In this document: positions 1-6,288 of the stretch, one piece after another | How positions within the stretch are numbered: the stretch's first letter is position 1 | How the letters are laid out: each line of letters starts with the position of its first letter | Origin: JBBIRT01 sp037441725 | GTDB lineage: Bacteria; Desulfobacterota; BSN033; UBA1163 | Length of the DNA: 12,031 nt | Direction of reading: 5' to 3' | NCBI GenBank assembly: GCA_037441725.1 | Contig: JBBIRT010000098.1 | Coordinates: 1-12,031, forward strand | Program-made: the position numbers and the translations under genes | The notes under the pieces: generated by a model | Database searches by the model: none | What the model saw: only the letters and a program-made list of their open reading frames with translations | What the model was told of the DNA's origin: nothing

Positions 1-912
1 AAAATATTTATGGATTTCATAGAAACTTCCCTTATCCACGACCATTTCAATAAGTGGATACATGTCATAAGGCTTTCTTAGTTCTGGATCTGGGAGAAAA
101 TCATCGAGTTCGGGAATGATTCGATTGGGGTCATCATTACTTTCAATTCTTGGAGGTTTTTCTCGATTATTTGAGGGGAGATAAGAAAGGAGTTTTCGGC
201 AAAGTTGAATGCATTCCTTATCATCTTCGCCAACAATATGAGTTCCACCAGATTTCATAGCATGAGCTTCCCAACCGGCCAATTTTTCAAGAGTAATATT
301 CTCACCAGTCTGGGTCTTTACAAAGGCAGGACCTGCAATTCCCATAAATCCAGTGGTTTTACTCTGAATGAGAATAATTGGATGGTAAGCTTGTCCTCCC
401 AGACAGGGACCTAAAAGGAGAGCGATTTGTGGAATGATTCCAGAGGCAAGGATCTGGGCTCGGAAGGTCCATCCATAGGATTCCAATGTATCCATTCCTT
501 CTTGGAGTCTTGCTCCTCCAGAGTCATTGATTCCAATAAAAGGCCATCCTTTCTCTTTTGCAAAATCGAGGGCCCAAACGAACTTTTTACCGTGATACTC
601 ACCAAAGGAGCCAGCCATTGAGGTGAAATCTTCAGAAGCAACCACCACCCATCGATTATCAATCTTTCCATACCCAGTGACTACTCCCTCTGCAGGGACA
701 AGTTTACCAGCCATTCCAAACTCTGTTTGCCTGTGGGTGACAAAAGTACCCACTTCTGTAAAGGTCCCGGGATCAAGAAGTAGGTCAATCCGTTCTCTGG
801 CATTCGTCTGCCCTTTCTCCCTGCGTTTTGCAAGTTCCTTTTCACCACCCATTTCTAAGACGGCCTTTCTTCGTTTCATGTAATCATCATATATTGCATC
901 AAACTTTCCCAT
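1..912 (-). CDS. Acyl-CoA carboxylase carboxyltransferase (beta) subunit, partial
   Basis: This gene begins at 912 and leaves the window at its left edge after 304 codons; whole family members have about 510-520 residues, so the C-terminal part is missing. The family transfers a carboxyl group between biotin and an acyl-CoA (propionyl-, methylcrotonyl-, glutaconyl- or methylmalonyl-type) in the cytoplasm. Visible marks are an N-terminal basic helix followed by ARERIDLLLDPGTF, the oxyanion-hole segment NDSGGARLQEG, the glycine-rich LLLGPCLGGQAY, and GPAFVKTQTGE followed by LLSYLPSN. The stretch QAYHPIILIQ differs from the usual GAVYSPA-type sequence of propionyl-CoA carboxylases, so the acyl-CoA is left open. 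The start is supported by AAAGGAG about seven bases upstream of the ATG. No biotin carboxylase or biotin carrier gene is visible here; these could lie beyond the left edge. The gene diverges from the Cache sensor gene. Confidence 0.9.
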   Translation of the reverse strand, partial: MGKFDAIYDDYMKRRKAVLEMGGEKELAKRREKGQTNARERIDLLLDPGTFTEVGTFVTHRQTEFGMAGKLVPAEGVVTGYGKIDNRWVVVASEDFTSMAGSFGEYHGKKFVWALDFAKEKGWPFIGINDSGGARLQEGMDTLESYGWTFRAQILASGIIPQIALLLGPCLGGQAYHPIILIQSKTTGFMGIAGPAFVKTQTGENITLEKLAGWEAHAMKSGGTHIVGEDDKECIQLCRKLLSYLPSNNREKPPRIESNDDPNRIIPELDDFLPDPELRKPYDMYPLIEMVVDKGSFYEIHKYF

Positions 913-975
913 CACAGCTCTCCTTTCTGAAAGTATGGATTTTCTCTATGAATTTATGAATTTTTTCACAATATA

Positions 976-1004
976 TTCATAGCAGATTACTCAAAATTTA
1001 GCAA
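976..1004 (-). promoter_or_regulatory. Possible sigma70-like promoter for the carboxyltransferase gene
   Basis: On the minus strand TTGCTA (1004-999) is followed after 17 bases by TATGAA (981-976). Each box matches the consensus at four of six positions. Transcription would start near 969, about 57 bases before the ATG at 912. The surrounding gap is very AT-rich, so such matches arise easily by chance. Confidence 0.3.
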
Positions 1005-1024
1005 GTAAATTTTTTATTTTACTT
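1003..1024. repeat. Small inverted repeat in the divergent gap, possible operator
   Basis: AAGTAAA (1003-1009) and TTTACTT (1018-1024) form a perfect 7-bp inverted repeat with an 8-base centre. It overlaps the outer edge of the proposed minus-strand -35 box and lies about 30 bp upstream of the Cache sensor start. This would suit a regulator site, but all arms are AT-rich and it may be chance. Confidence 0.25.
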
Positions 1025-1052
1025 TTCCCTTTATTTCTGCTAAGTTATAAGT

Positions 1053-2114
1053 ATGAGAATCTTAACAAGAACTCAACTGGCATTGATCTTCTTAGCCATT
1101 GCATGTTTAATCGGTGTGGTCACAAGTATTTTTGTCAACTTCATTATTACTAATCAAATTATTTCTGAAGCACAAGAAAGGGTAAAAGAAGATCTCAATA
1201 CAGCACGATATGTCTACGATTCTAAGATAAGAGAGATTGATCGCACCATCTATTGGACCTCTATCAGGCATGTCTTAAAAAAGGCATTAAAAGAAAGGAA
1301 TATTTCTCCAATTCAAAGGGAGATGGAGCAGCTAAGAAAGGAAGAAAGACTCGATTTCTTAACCTTAGTGGATCAAAAGGGAAGAGTCCTATATCGATTT
1401 CATCATCCTGAATCCTCAGGAGATCATCTCCTTCCAGATCCTTTTATAAAAGATGCGCTTCAAAAGAAGGGGATTTCAGGGACACAGGTCCTTTCAGGCG
1501 ATGAACTTTCATTAGAAGGAAAGGAGCTGGCCGAGAGGGCTATGATCGAGTCGATTCTTATTGACCGAGAAAAAAAATCTCGAAAAGTAGTGGAGACCTC
1601 CGGAATGGTTTTGAAATCAACCCATCCAATTCTTGATTTTAATGGAGAGGTTTTAGGGGTTCTGACTGGAGGCGTTCTTCTCAATCGAAATTATGAAATA
1701 GTGGACCAGATTAAAGAGATTGTATTTAAAAATGCAAAGTATAAGGGGAGAGATATTGGTACAGCCACGATCTTCTTAGGGGATCTGAGAATATCGACCA
1801 ACGTCATCGATAAGGAAGGAAATCGGGCCATTGGGACGCGGGCTATGAAAGAGGTTCAAGAGCAAGTCCTTGGGGCTGGAGTTCCTTGGATCCAAAGAGC
1901 CTTTGTTGTAGAGGACTGGTATATTACCGCTTATGAACCTATCTATGATGTTCAGAATAAAATCGTTGGAATGCTTTATGTGGGGATGTTAGAAAGTAAG
2001 TATGCTCAAATGAAGGAGAGATTGATCCTTCTCTTCTTTTTCTTTTCCATGTCAGGAATGCTGATTGCCCTAACGGTCTCCTTTCTCTTTTCCTATCGGA
2101 TGTTGAAGAAATAG
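1053..2114 (+). CDS. Membrane-anchored Cache sensor protein without output domain
   Basis: A 353-residue protein with an N-terminal membrane helix (about 9-33), a large extracytoplasmic region (about 34-323) and a second helix (about 324-348), ending five residues later. The extracytoplasmic part looks like the Cache_3-Cache_2 ligand-binding sensor of bacterial histidine kinases and chemoreceptors. It has a helical stretch, a first Cache-like half containing FLTLVDQKGRVLYRF and a second half containing DIGTATIFLGD, WYITAYEPIYD and GMLYVGMLE. These families normally continue from the second helix into HAMP plus kinase, cyclase or methyl-accepting domains. Here a TAG follows SYRMLKK, and no HAMP or kinase sequence is seen in any frame after it. 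It could be an orphan sensor acting with a partner, or a truncated kinase. The ATG has no clear Shine-Dalgarno, but an in-frame TAA at 1041-1043 and the membrane helix close to the N terminus fix the start. The stop is 3 bp from the convergent small membrane gene. Confidence 0.85.
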   Translation: MRILTRTQLALIFLAIACLIGVVTSIFVNFIITNQIISEAQERVKEDLNTARYVYDSKIREIDRTIYWTSIRHVLKKALKERNISPIQREMEQLRKEERLDFLTLVDQKGRVLYRFHHPESSGDHLLPDPFIKDALQKKGISGTQVLSGDELSLEGKELAERAMIESILIDREKKSRKVVETSGMVLKSTHPILDFNGEVLGVLTGGVLLNRNYEIVDQIKEIVFKNAKYKGRDIGTATIFLGDLRISTNVIDKEGNRAIGTRAMKEVQEQVLGAGVPWIQRAFVVEDWYITAYEPIYDVQNKIVGMLYVGMLESKYAQMKERLILLFFFFSMSGMLIALTVSFLFSYRMLKK

Positions 2115-2117
2115 AAT

Positions 2118-2291
2118 TTATGATGGATCCTTACCATTTTCTTCAGGTTCCCTACTTTTGTTTCCTCTTTTCATCCCTCTTCTGATCCCTGAGATCAAAA
2201 GCCATAAGAGCATGACGACAATGCCGATGGCTAAGAAATTTATGGCTCCAATCTTTCTTAAAAAGTCTTCAAAATATTCAATCGTCTCCAT
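2118..2291 (-). CDS. Small single-pass membrane protein, unknown function
   Basis: A 57-residue product, METIEYFEDF at its start, with one strongly hydrophobic helix at about residues 14-35 and then a basic stretch (RRGMKRGNK). The charge pattern suggests a cytoplasmic C terminus. The start overlaps the end of the methyltransferase frame by 14 bases, which points to translational coupling. GAGG lies seven bases before this ATG; the ATG immediately upstream (2294) is an alternative. I do not recognise the family. Position suggests it is co-expressed with the glycosyltransferase/methyltransferase fusion and could help anchor it at the membrane, but that is inference. It could also be a chance reading frame, although a clean helix plus positive-inside tail and a good ribosome binding site argue against that. 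Confidence 0.5.
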   Translation of the reverse strand: METIEYFEDFLRKIGAINFLAIGIVVMLLWLLISGIRRGMKRGNKSREPEENGKDPS

Positions 2292-2826
2292 CATTCTTCC
2301 TCTCTGCCACTGCAAAAAGAGAGGTACCAAAAGGAAGGGGAATCAATTTTTCTAATTTGAAAAAAGGGACAAGGAGATTATACATCCTCAATTGGAGGGC
2401 GGGGAGTGTTTTTCTTCTGAGGATTTTACTATTTAATAACCATCCTAAGGTCCCGATTCGATTGAAATAGTTTAAAGAGATGATCTTAAACCCGAGGGCC
2501 TCCAGTTTATCTTTTAATTCTTTCTTTCCATAACGTCTGTAATGTCCTAAATTTCTATCTAAACTTCCATAAAGCAGGGGGTGGGAAGGAACGAGGAGGA
2601 GGAGACGGCCTTTTGACTCTAATAGATTGAAGATATTTCTCAAGACCTTTTCCTCCTGTTCAATATGTTCCAGAACATTTAGGCAGAGGACAGAATCGAT
2701 GTGATAGGACCGATATTTATCGATTTCCGTTCCCGAGATATCAAGTTCTTCAATTAGAAAATGTTTATACTTCCCAAAAATATTCTTCAAAAGGGCGAGG
2801 TATTGAGGTTCAACTTCTGTCGCCAT
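2278..2826 (-). CDS. Class I SAM-dependent methyltransferase half of an interrupted fusion
   Basis: This is the C-terminal portion of a Rossmann-fold methyltransferase. Visible parts are EVEPQYLALLK (the acidic residue after beta strand 2), SVLCLNVLEHIEQEEK (motif around strand 4), and LLESKGRLLLLVPSHP followed by GHYRRYGKKEL (strand 5 and beyond). These suggest the Methyltransf_11/23-type group often found beside glycosyltransferases. The first strand with the glycine-rich SAM-binding motif is absent from this piece. It sits in the same reading frame just upstream, at the end of the glycosyltransferase gene, and is cut off by a single TAG (2853-2851). The frame is open from 2850; 2826 is simply the first ATG, and it has no ribosome binding site. 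If made alone, this protein would lack motif I and probably not bind SAM. It would work only through readthrough or if the TAG is a sequencing error; otherwise it is a pseudogene fragment. Confidence 0.7.
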   Translation of the reverse strand: MATEVEPQYLALLKNIFGKYKHFLIEELDISGTEIDKYRSYHIDSVLCLNVLEHIEQEEKVLRNIFNLLESKGRLLLLVPSHPLLYGSLDRNLGHYRRYGKKELKDKLEALGFKIISLNYFNRIGTLGWLLNSKILRRKTLPALQLRMYNLLVPFFKLEKLIPLPFGTSLFAVAERKNDGDD

Positions 2827-2850
2827 GACAAAATCTCGATCCAGAAGGAA

Positions 2851-2853
2851 CTA
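2851..2853 (-). other. In-frame amber codon splitting the glycosyltransferase/methyltransferase fusion
   Basis: On the minus strand the reading frame goes I-G-S-G-I-G-N-I-T, then TAG, then F-L-L-D-R-D-F-V without any frame change. Related methyltransferases commonly have a basic or polar residue here (GNxTR-type), so one substitution from CAG, AAG or another one-step codon would explain it. TAG also ends two other genes in this window (2114 and 6277), so it is not generally reassigned. Nonsense mutation, sequencing error and true readthrough cannot be separated here. Confidence 0.9.
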
Positions 2854-3693
2854 TGTAATGTTTCCAATTCCGGATCCAATCTCCAATACCCTTTTGCCCA
2901 AGTAGGGACGAAGGGTTGAAAAAATCCACTGATTGTAGCGCCTGAGTTTCTTCATCTTCTGAAGGGTCTGGTAGACGATGTCTTCAGTTTCAGAATCAAA
3001 AAAGTTATACCAAACAATGAAAAAGATTGCCTTTAAGCCATCCACCCATTTAATCTTTTTCCCTTCCCAATAATCCCGTCCACTATAGGAGATCGGAACC
3101 TCGTAGATTCGATAATTCATCTTTGCAATTTTAGCCGTGACCTCAGGTTCAAAACCAAAACGATTCGACTTGAGATGGAGATGTTTCAAAACCTCCTTTT
3201 TAAAAACCTTGTATCCTGTCTCCATATCCGTGAGGTTAAGATCCGTGCATAAGTTAGATAAGAATGTGAGTATCCTATTCCCTAAGGTATGCCAGAACAT
3301 CAATACCCGTCTGGGGGATCCAAGAAATCGTGAGCCATAGACGACATCCGCCCATCCCTTGAGGATGGGTTCAATGAGTTTTGGGTATTCCTGGGGATGG
3401 TATTCTAAATCTGCATCCTGGATGAGGATAATCTCTCCAGTGGCTTTCTTAAATCCTGCTCGAAGGGCAGCCCCCTTACCCATGTTTTTAGATTGATAGA
3501 GGACATAGACCTCTTCAGTGATCTCTTTTTTTATTTCCTCTTCCCACCTTTTTAAAAACTCCCTTGTCCCATCAGTGGAAAAGTCATCCACCACAATCAC
3601 TTCCTTGGGCAGATCGACTTTCAGGACTCGTGAGAGGATTTCCCCGATGGTATGAACCTCATTATAAACAGGAATGATCACTGAGATTTTCAT
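2851..3693 (-). CDS. Family 2 glycosyltransferase (dolichyl-phosphate mannose synthase-like), N-terminal half of an interrupted fusion
   Basis: Residues 1 to about 230 are a GT-A fold, family 2 glycosyltransferase. They open with MKISVIIPVYNE, then have VVDDFSTDGT (34-43), NMGKGAALRAGF (70-81) and the metal-binding DAD at 93-95, then GSRFLG and METGYKVFKK. Relatives of this type transfer a sugar from a nucleotide-sugar to a polyprenyl phosphate or similar acceptor at the inner membrane face. From about residue 235 a linker leads into the first strand of a methyltransferase, RVLEIGSGIGNIT (268-280), which ends at a TAG. The same frame continues directly into the rest of the methyltransferase, so the intact gene would cover 3693-2278 with 471 codons, the stop sitting at codon 281. 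Fused GT2/class I methyltransferase proteins are a known architecture. The glycosyltransferase half looks complete and could be active alone. Confidence 0.88.
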   Translation of the reverse strand: MKISVIIPVYNEVHTIGEILSRVLKVDLPKEVIVVDDFSTDGTREFLKRWEEEIKKEITEEVYVLYQSKNMGKGAALRAGFKKATGEIILIQDADLEYHPQEYPKLIEPILKGWADVVYGSRFLGSPRRVLMFWHTLGNRILTFLSNLCTDLNLTDMETGYKVFKKEVLKHLHLKSNRFGFEPEVTAKIAKMNYRIYEVPISYSGRDYWEGKKIKWVDGLKAIFFIVWYNFFDSETEDIVYQTLQKMKKLRRYNQWIFSTLRPYLGKRVLEIGSGIGNIT

Positions 3694-3706
3694 CAGAGTG
3701 ATACGG

Positions 3707-3735
3707 ATTATATCAGAATAGAAGATTGAATAAAA
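3707..3735 (-). promoter_or_regulatory. Possible promoter for the glycosyltransferase gene
   Basis: A perfect TATAAT lies at 3712-3707 on the minus strand, 13 bases before the ATG at 3693. The best upstream box at 17-base spacing (3735-3730, TTTTAT) is poor. The transcript leader would be only a few bases, and the start codon has no clear Shine-Dalgarno, so translation would be close to leaderless. Confidence 0.3.
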
Positions 3736-3784
3736 GTATTTTTCAAAATGGAATAATTGATATTGTTCTTTTCCTTAGATTCGT

Positions 3785-3813
3785 TTTAAAATAAAATTAT
3801 TAAAGAATATAAG
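3785..3813 (+). promoter_or_regulatory. Possible sigma70-like promoter of the PEBP-AOR operon
   Basis: TTTAAA (3785-3790) and TATAAG (3808-3813) are separated by 17 bases. They match the consensus boxes at four and five of six positions. The start point would be near 3820, giving a leader of about 40 bases before the ATG at 3860. The gap is AT-rich, so this is only a candidate. Confidence 0.35.
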
Positions 3814-3834
3814 GACAGGAGAAATAAATTTCAA

Positions 3835-3853
3835 TCCCTCAAAAGGGAGGTGA
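3835..3853 (+). promoter_or_regulatory. Ribosome binding site of the long PEBP form, inside a small hairpin
   Basis: The strong Shine-Dalgarno GGGAGGTGA (3845-3853) precedes the ATG at 3860. TCCCT (3835-3839) can pair with AGGGA (3844-3848) over a CAAA loop, which would cover part of the Shine-Dalgarno in the mRNA. Five base pairs is a modest stem, so an effect on translation is possible but not certain. Confidence 0.45.
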
Positions 3854-3859
3854 GAAAAG

Positions 3860-4411
3860 ATGGGGTGGCGAAGATTAGGGGTATCTTTGGCATGGATTCT
3901 TTTCATTTGGCTCAGTCAAGAAAATGTTTTAGGAGGTGAGAAAATGGAAATTTTATCTTCTGCATTCAAAGATGGGGAAAAGATTCCAGTTCAATATGTG
4001 ATGCCAGGGGCTGGAGGAAAGAATGTTTCAGTTCCCCTGACATGGAAAAATGTGCCTTCAGAGACAAAATCTTTTGCCCTTTCAATCGTTGATCCCCATC
4101 CTGTGGCCCAAAATTGGGTTCACTGGCTGGTCATCAACATCCCTGCACAAGTGACCACCCTTGAAGAAGGAGCTTCAAAAAAGAGGATGCCAAAGGGATC
4201 TGTTGAGCTTAAGAACTCTTTTGGAGATATCGGTTATGGGGGGCCCCAGCCGCCCAAAGGGACAGGGGAACACCCCTATGTGATTACCCTTTATGCCCTC
4301 AATGTGGAAAGGCTCGATCTTGGAGTCAACACTTCCCTCACCTCTTTTAAAAAGGCCTTAGAAGGAAAGGTGATTGCTTCGGCCTCGATTACCGGTAAGT
4401 ATGGTCGCTGA
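3860..4411 (+). CDS. PEBP / YbhB-YbcL (Raf kinase inhibitor-like) family protein
   Basis: A 183-residue protein of the phosphatidylethanolamine-binding-protein fold, bacterial YbhB/YbcL branch. Family marks are TWKNVPSETKSFALSIVDPH (61-80) with the pocket Asp78 and Pro79, NWVHWLVINIP (85-95) with His88, GYGGPQPPKG (125-134) and HPYVITLYAL (138-147). Bacterial members bind small anionic or lipid-like ligands; their function is poorly known. Residues 1-28 are a basic start (MGWRR) plus a hydrophobic stretch, fitting a signal peptide or N-terminal anchor, although no clear cleavage site is seen. A second ATG at 3944 (Met29) has its own strong ribosome binding site and begins exactly where the conserved domain starts, so a cytosolic short form of 155 residues is possible. 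It is the first gene of the operon, ending 24 bp before the FAD oxidoreductase start. Confidence 0.9.
   Translation: MGWRRLGVSLAWILFIWLSQENVLGGEKMEILSSAFKDGEKIPVQYVMPGAGGKNVSVPLTWKNVPSETKSFALSIVDPHPVAQNWVHWLVINIPAQVTTLEEGASKKRMPKGSVELKNSFGDIGYGGPQPPKGTGEHPYVITLYALNVERLDLGVNTSLTSFKKALEGKVIASASITGKYGR
3931..3946 (+). promoter_or_regulatory. Internal ribosome binding site for a short PEBP form
   Basis: AGGAGGTGAG (3931-3940) precedes an in-frame ATG at 3944-3946. The core GGAGGTGAGAAAA is the same as at the first start, 84 bp upstream. Starting here would remove the 28-residue hydrophobic N terminus and leave the whole PEBP domain. The long form could also be a mis-start, with this site as the true one. 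Confidence 0.6.
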
Positions 4412-4435
4412 AATGGGACAGCCGTGGAGATGCCA

Positions 4436-5725
4436 ATGGGGAGCCTAAAAAGACAGATGCAATTTGTCATCATTGGAAATGGGATTGCAGGAATGAGTGC
4501 GGCTTTTGCCATTCGGAGGCTTCAAAAAGAGGCAAGGATTATTATCCTTTCTGAAGATCCCAATCCCACCTATTCGCCCTGTATCCTTCCCGATTACCTC
4601 TCTGGAGAGATCAATAGAACAAGGGTCTTCATCAGGGGATTTCTGGATTATCTAAGAGAGAACATCCAACTCTCCATTCCTCAAAAAGTGGTGGGGCTTG
4701 ATATAGAGAATAAAAACGTCTTGTTGCAGAATGGCCATCTTCCTTATGATCGACTCATCATCGCTACAGGGAGTAAACCCATGATCCCCTCCATTCCTGG
4801 GTTAGATAAAGAGGGTGTCTTCACCTTTAAGTCGATTGGAGATGTTGACAAAATCCACACCTGGAAGGGTTTTCGGGCAGTGGTGGTGGGTTCAGGTCCA
4901 ATAGGGGTTGAAGTGGGTTTGGCATTAAAGAATAGGGGTTATCAAGTCTCTCTGGTGGAATGTATGGAACGAATTTTACCACAAGTCTTTGATGAGTATC
5001 CGTCCTCTCGAATTCAAGAGGTCTTAGAAAAGAATGGGATAGAGGTGACCACTGGAGAAAGGATAATTGAGATCTTAGGTCAAAAGAGGGTGGAGGGTGT
5101 TTTGAGTAACCGTGGTAAGAGAAGATGCGACACCGTTATTCTTGCGACAGGGATGAGACCGGAAAGAGGGCTTGTAGATAAGATCATCCCCCCAGGAGAA
5201 TGGGGGGGGATAAAAGTAAACCATCGGATGGAGACCGGCCTCCAGGATATCTATGCTTGTGGAGATTGTGTTGAAACGGCAAGCTTGATCGATGAACGCC
5301 CCATTTTAAGCCTTCTGTGGCATAATGCAAGAAGACAGGGGGAGGCCGCTGGAATCAATGCAGCAGGGATTTCTAAGATCTATCCTGGATCCCTTCCTAT
5401 GACCGGATTGGAGGTCTTTGACCTCAGGGCATTTTCAATCGGTTACATTGGAGCAAGCATCGATTCCAACCTTGATATTATTGAAGAGAGAAGGAATGGA
5501 GGATATCGACGGGCCGTCCTATCCAGAGGGGTTATCGTGGGGATCCAATCGATCAATTGGGAAGAGGACATTGGATTCTTTTTTTCGGCCATTTTAAGGA
5601 AAGAGAAGATGGGATTGAAAAAGGCTTTTCTCTCATTGAGGAGTCCTTTATTTTATATCCCTAAACCTTTCCCTTTAGGGCGAAAATTTTTTAAAATGGA
5701 AACTGCAAGAATTGATATTAAGTGA
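4436..5725 (+). CDS. FAD-dependent NAD(P)H oxidoreductase, AOR electron-transfer subunit (AorC-like)
   Basis: A 429-residue two-dinucleotide-binding flavoprotein of the pyridine nucleotide-disulfide oxidoreductase family. FAD is bound by VIIGNGIAGMSAA near the N terminus (glycine motif 14-19), ATGSKPMIP and IYACGDCVE; NAD(P)H by VVVGSGPIGVEVG (glycines at about 152-157). The segment YSPCILPDYLSGEI puts a cysteine (Cys49) where CoA-disulfide reductases and NADH oxidases carry their redox-active cysteine. By analogy with the Aromatoleum AOR it would exchange electrons between NAD(P)(H) and the polyferredoxin encoded next. The start chosen is the ATG at 4436 with GGAG six bases before it. GTG at 4424 and ATGs at 4430 and 4457 are alternatives, and the last still leaves the complete FAD motif. 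It lies 21 bp before the ferredoxin gene. A stand-alone NADH oxidase is possible but less likely given the neighbours. Confidence 0.85.
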   Translation: MGSLKRQMQFVIIGNGIAGMSAAFAIRRLQKEARIIILSEDPNPTYSPCILPDYLSGEINRTRVFIRGFLDYLRENIQLSIPQKVVGLDIENKNVLLQNGHLPYDRLIIATGSKPMIPSIPGLDKEGVFTFKSIGDVDKIHTWKGFRAVVVGSGPIGVEVGLALKNRGYQVSLVECMERILPQVFDEYPSSRIQEVLEKNGIEVTTGERIIEILGQKRVEGVLSNRGKRRCDTVILATGMRPERGLVDKIIPPGEWGGIKVNHRMETGLQDIYACGDCVETASLIDERPILSLLWHNARRQGEAAGINAAGISKIYPGSLPMTGLEVFDLRAFSIGYIGASIDSNLDIIEERRNGGYRRAVLSRGVIVGIQSINWEEDIGFFFSAILRKEKMGLKKAFLSLRSPLFYIPKPFPLGRKFFKMETARIDIK

Positions 5726-5746
5726 TTTGCTTGGGAGGCGAACGCT

Positions 5747-6277
5747 ATGGCCGAAGAGAAAGTCATTGTATTTGATCCCCTTTATTGTTCAGGATGTATG
5801 TATTGCATGACTGCCTGCTCGACCTACCATCAAGGTTCAACCAGTTTATCAAAGTCGAGAATCCACATTGTCCGGCATGAGGGACATGCCATTGCCAATA
5901 TGATGGAGGAGGATCATTTGATCTTTGATCTGATCACATGTCAGCAATGTGATCAACCCTATTGCCAATATCTTTGTCCTGCCCTTGCCATCGAGAAAGA
6001 CCCAATGACAGGAGCCCTCAAGGTTAATCATGATCGATGCATCGGTTGCAGGATGTGTATGGTTGGATGCCCCTTTGGGGCCATTCTCTACGATTCGAAT
6101 CGAAAGCAGGTATTAAAATGTGAATTGTGTGGGGGAGAGCCTCAATGTGTGAGGTTTTGTATTAGCGGTGCATTGAAATTTTTACCCAAAGACCTTTCTC
6201 ATCTTGTTCAAAGAGATCGTTTTGGTCGAGAGAAGATTCGTCACCATTTCAAGAAGGTGGAAGGGGAGTCTCGTTAG
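5747..6277 (+). CDS. Polyferredoxin subunit with four predicted [4Fe-4S] clusters (AorA-like)
   Basis: A 176-residue protein with exactly 16 cysteines in four groups: C14/17/20/24, C65/68/73/77, C98/101/104/108 and C125/128/134/138. Spacings are CxxCxxCxxxC, CxxCx4CxxxC, CxxCxxCxxxC and CxxCx5CxxxC, the pattern of the HycB/DmsB/AorA type of electron-transfer subunit. It should carry four [4Fe-4S] clusters and pass electrons between the flavoprotein encoded before it and the tungsten/molybdenum enzyme encoded after it. In Aromatoleum the matching subunit (AorA) forms chains that hold several AorB copies. No signal peptide or Tat motif is seen, so a cytoplasmic complex is expected. GGGAGG sits eight bases before the ATG. 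Only 11 bp separate its stop from the AOR start, so co-expression is nearly certain. Confidence 0.92.
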   Translation: MAEEKVIVFDPLYCSGCMYCMTACSTYHQGSTSLSKSRIHIVRHEGHAIANMMEEDHLIFDLITCQQCDQPYCQYLCPALAIEKDPMTGALKVNHDRCIGCRMCMVGCPFGAILYDSNRKQVLKCELCGGEPQCVRFCISGALKFLPKDLSHLVQRDRFGREKIRHHFKKVEGESR

Positions 6278-6288
6278 AGGAGAAAAGA

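Noticed and set aside
427..883. Plus-strand reading frames at 205-883
   Set aside because: They mirror the carboxyltransferase gene on the opposite strand and have no ribosome binding sites or domains.
1047..1052. TATAAG just before the Cache sensor ATG as a -10 box
   Set aside because: Transcription would start inside the coding sequence, and no suitable -35 box is present.
2851..2853. Pyrrolysine at the TAG of the fusion as the main explanation
   Set aside because: The site is not a catalytic position in methyltransferases, ordinary relatives have common residues there, TAG ends other genes here, and no pyl gene is in the window. Kept only as a test, not as a call.
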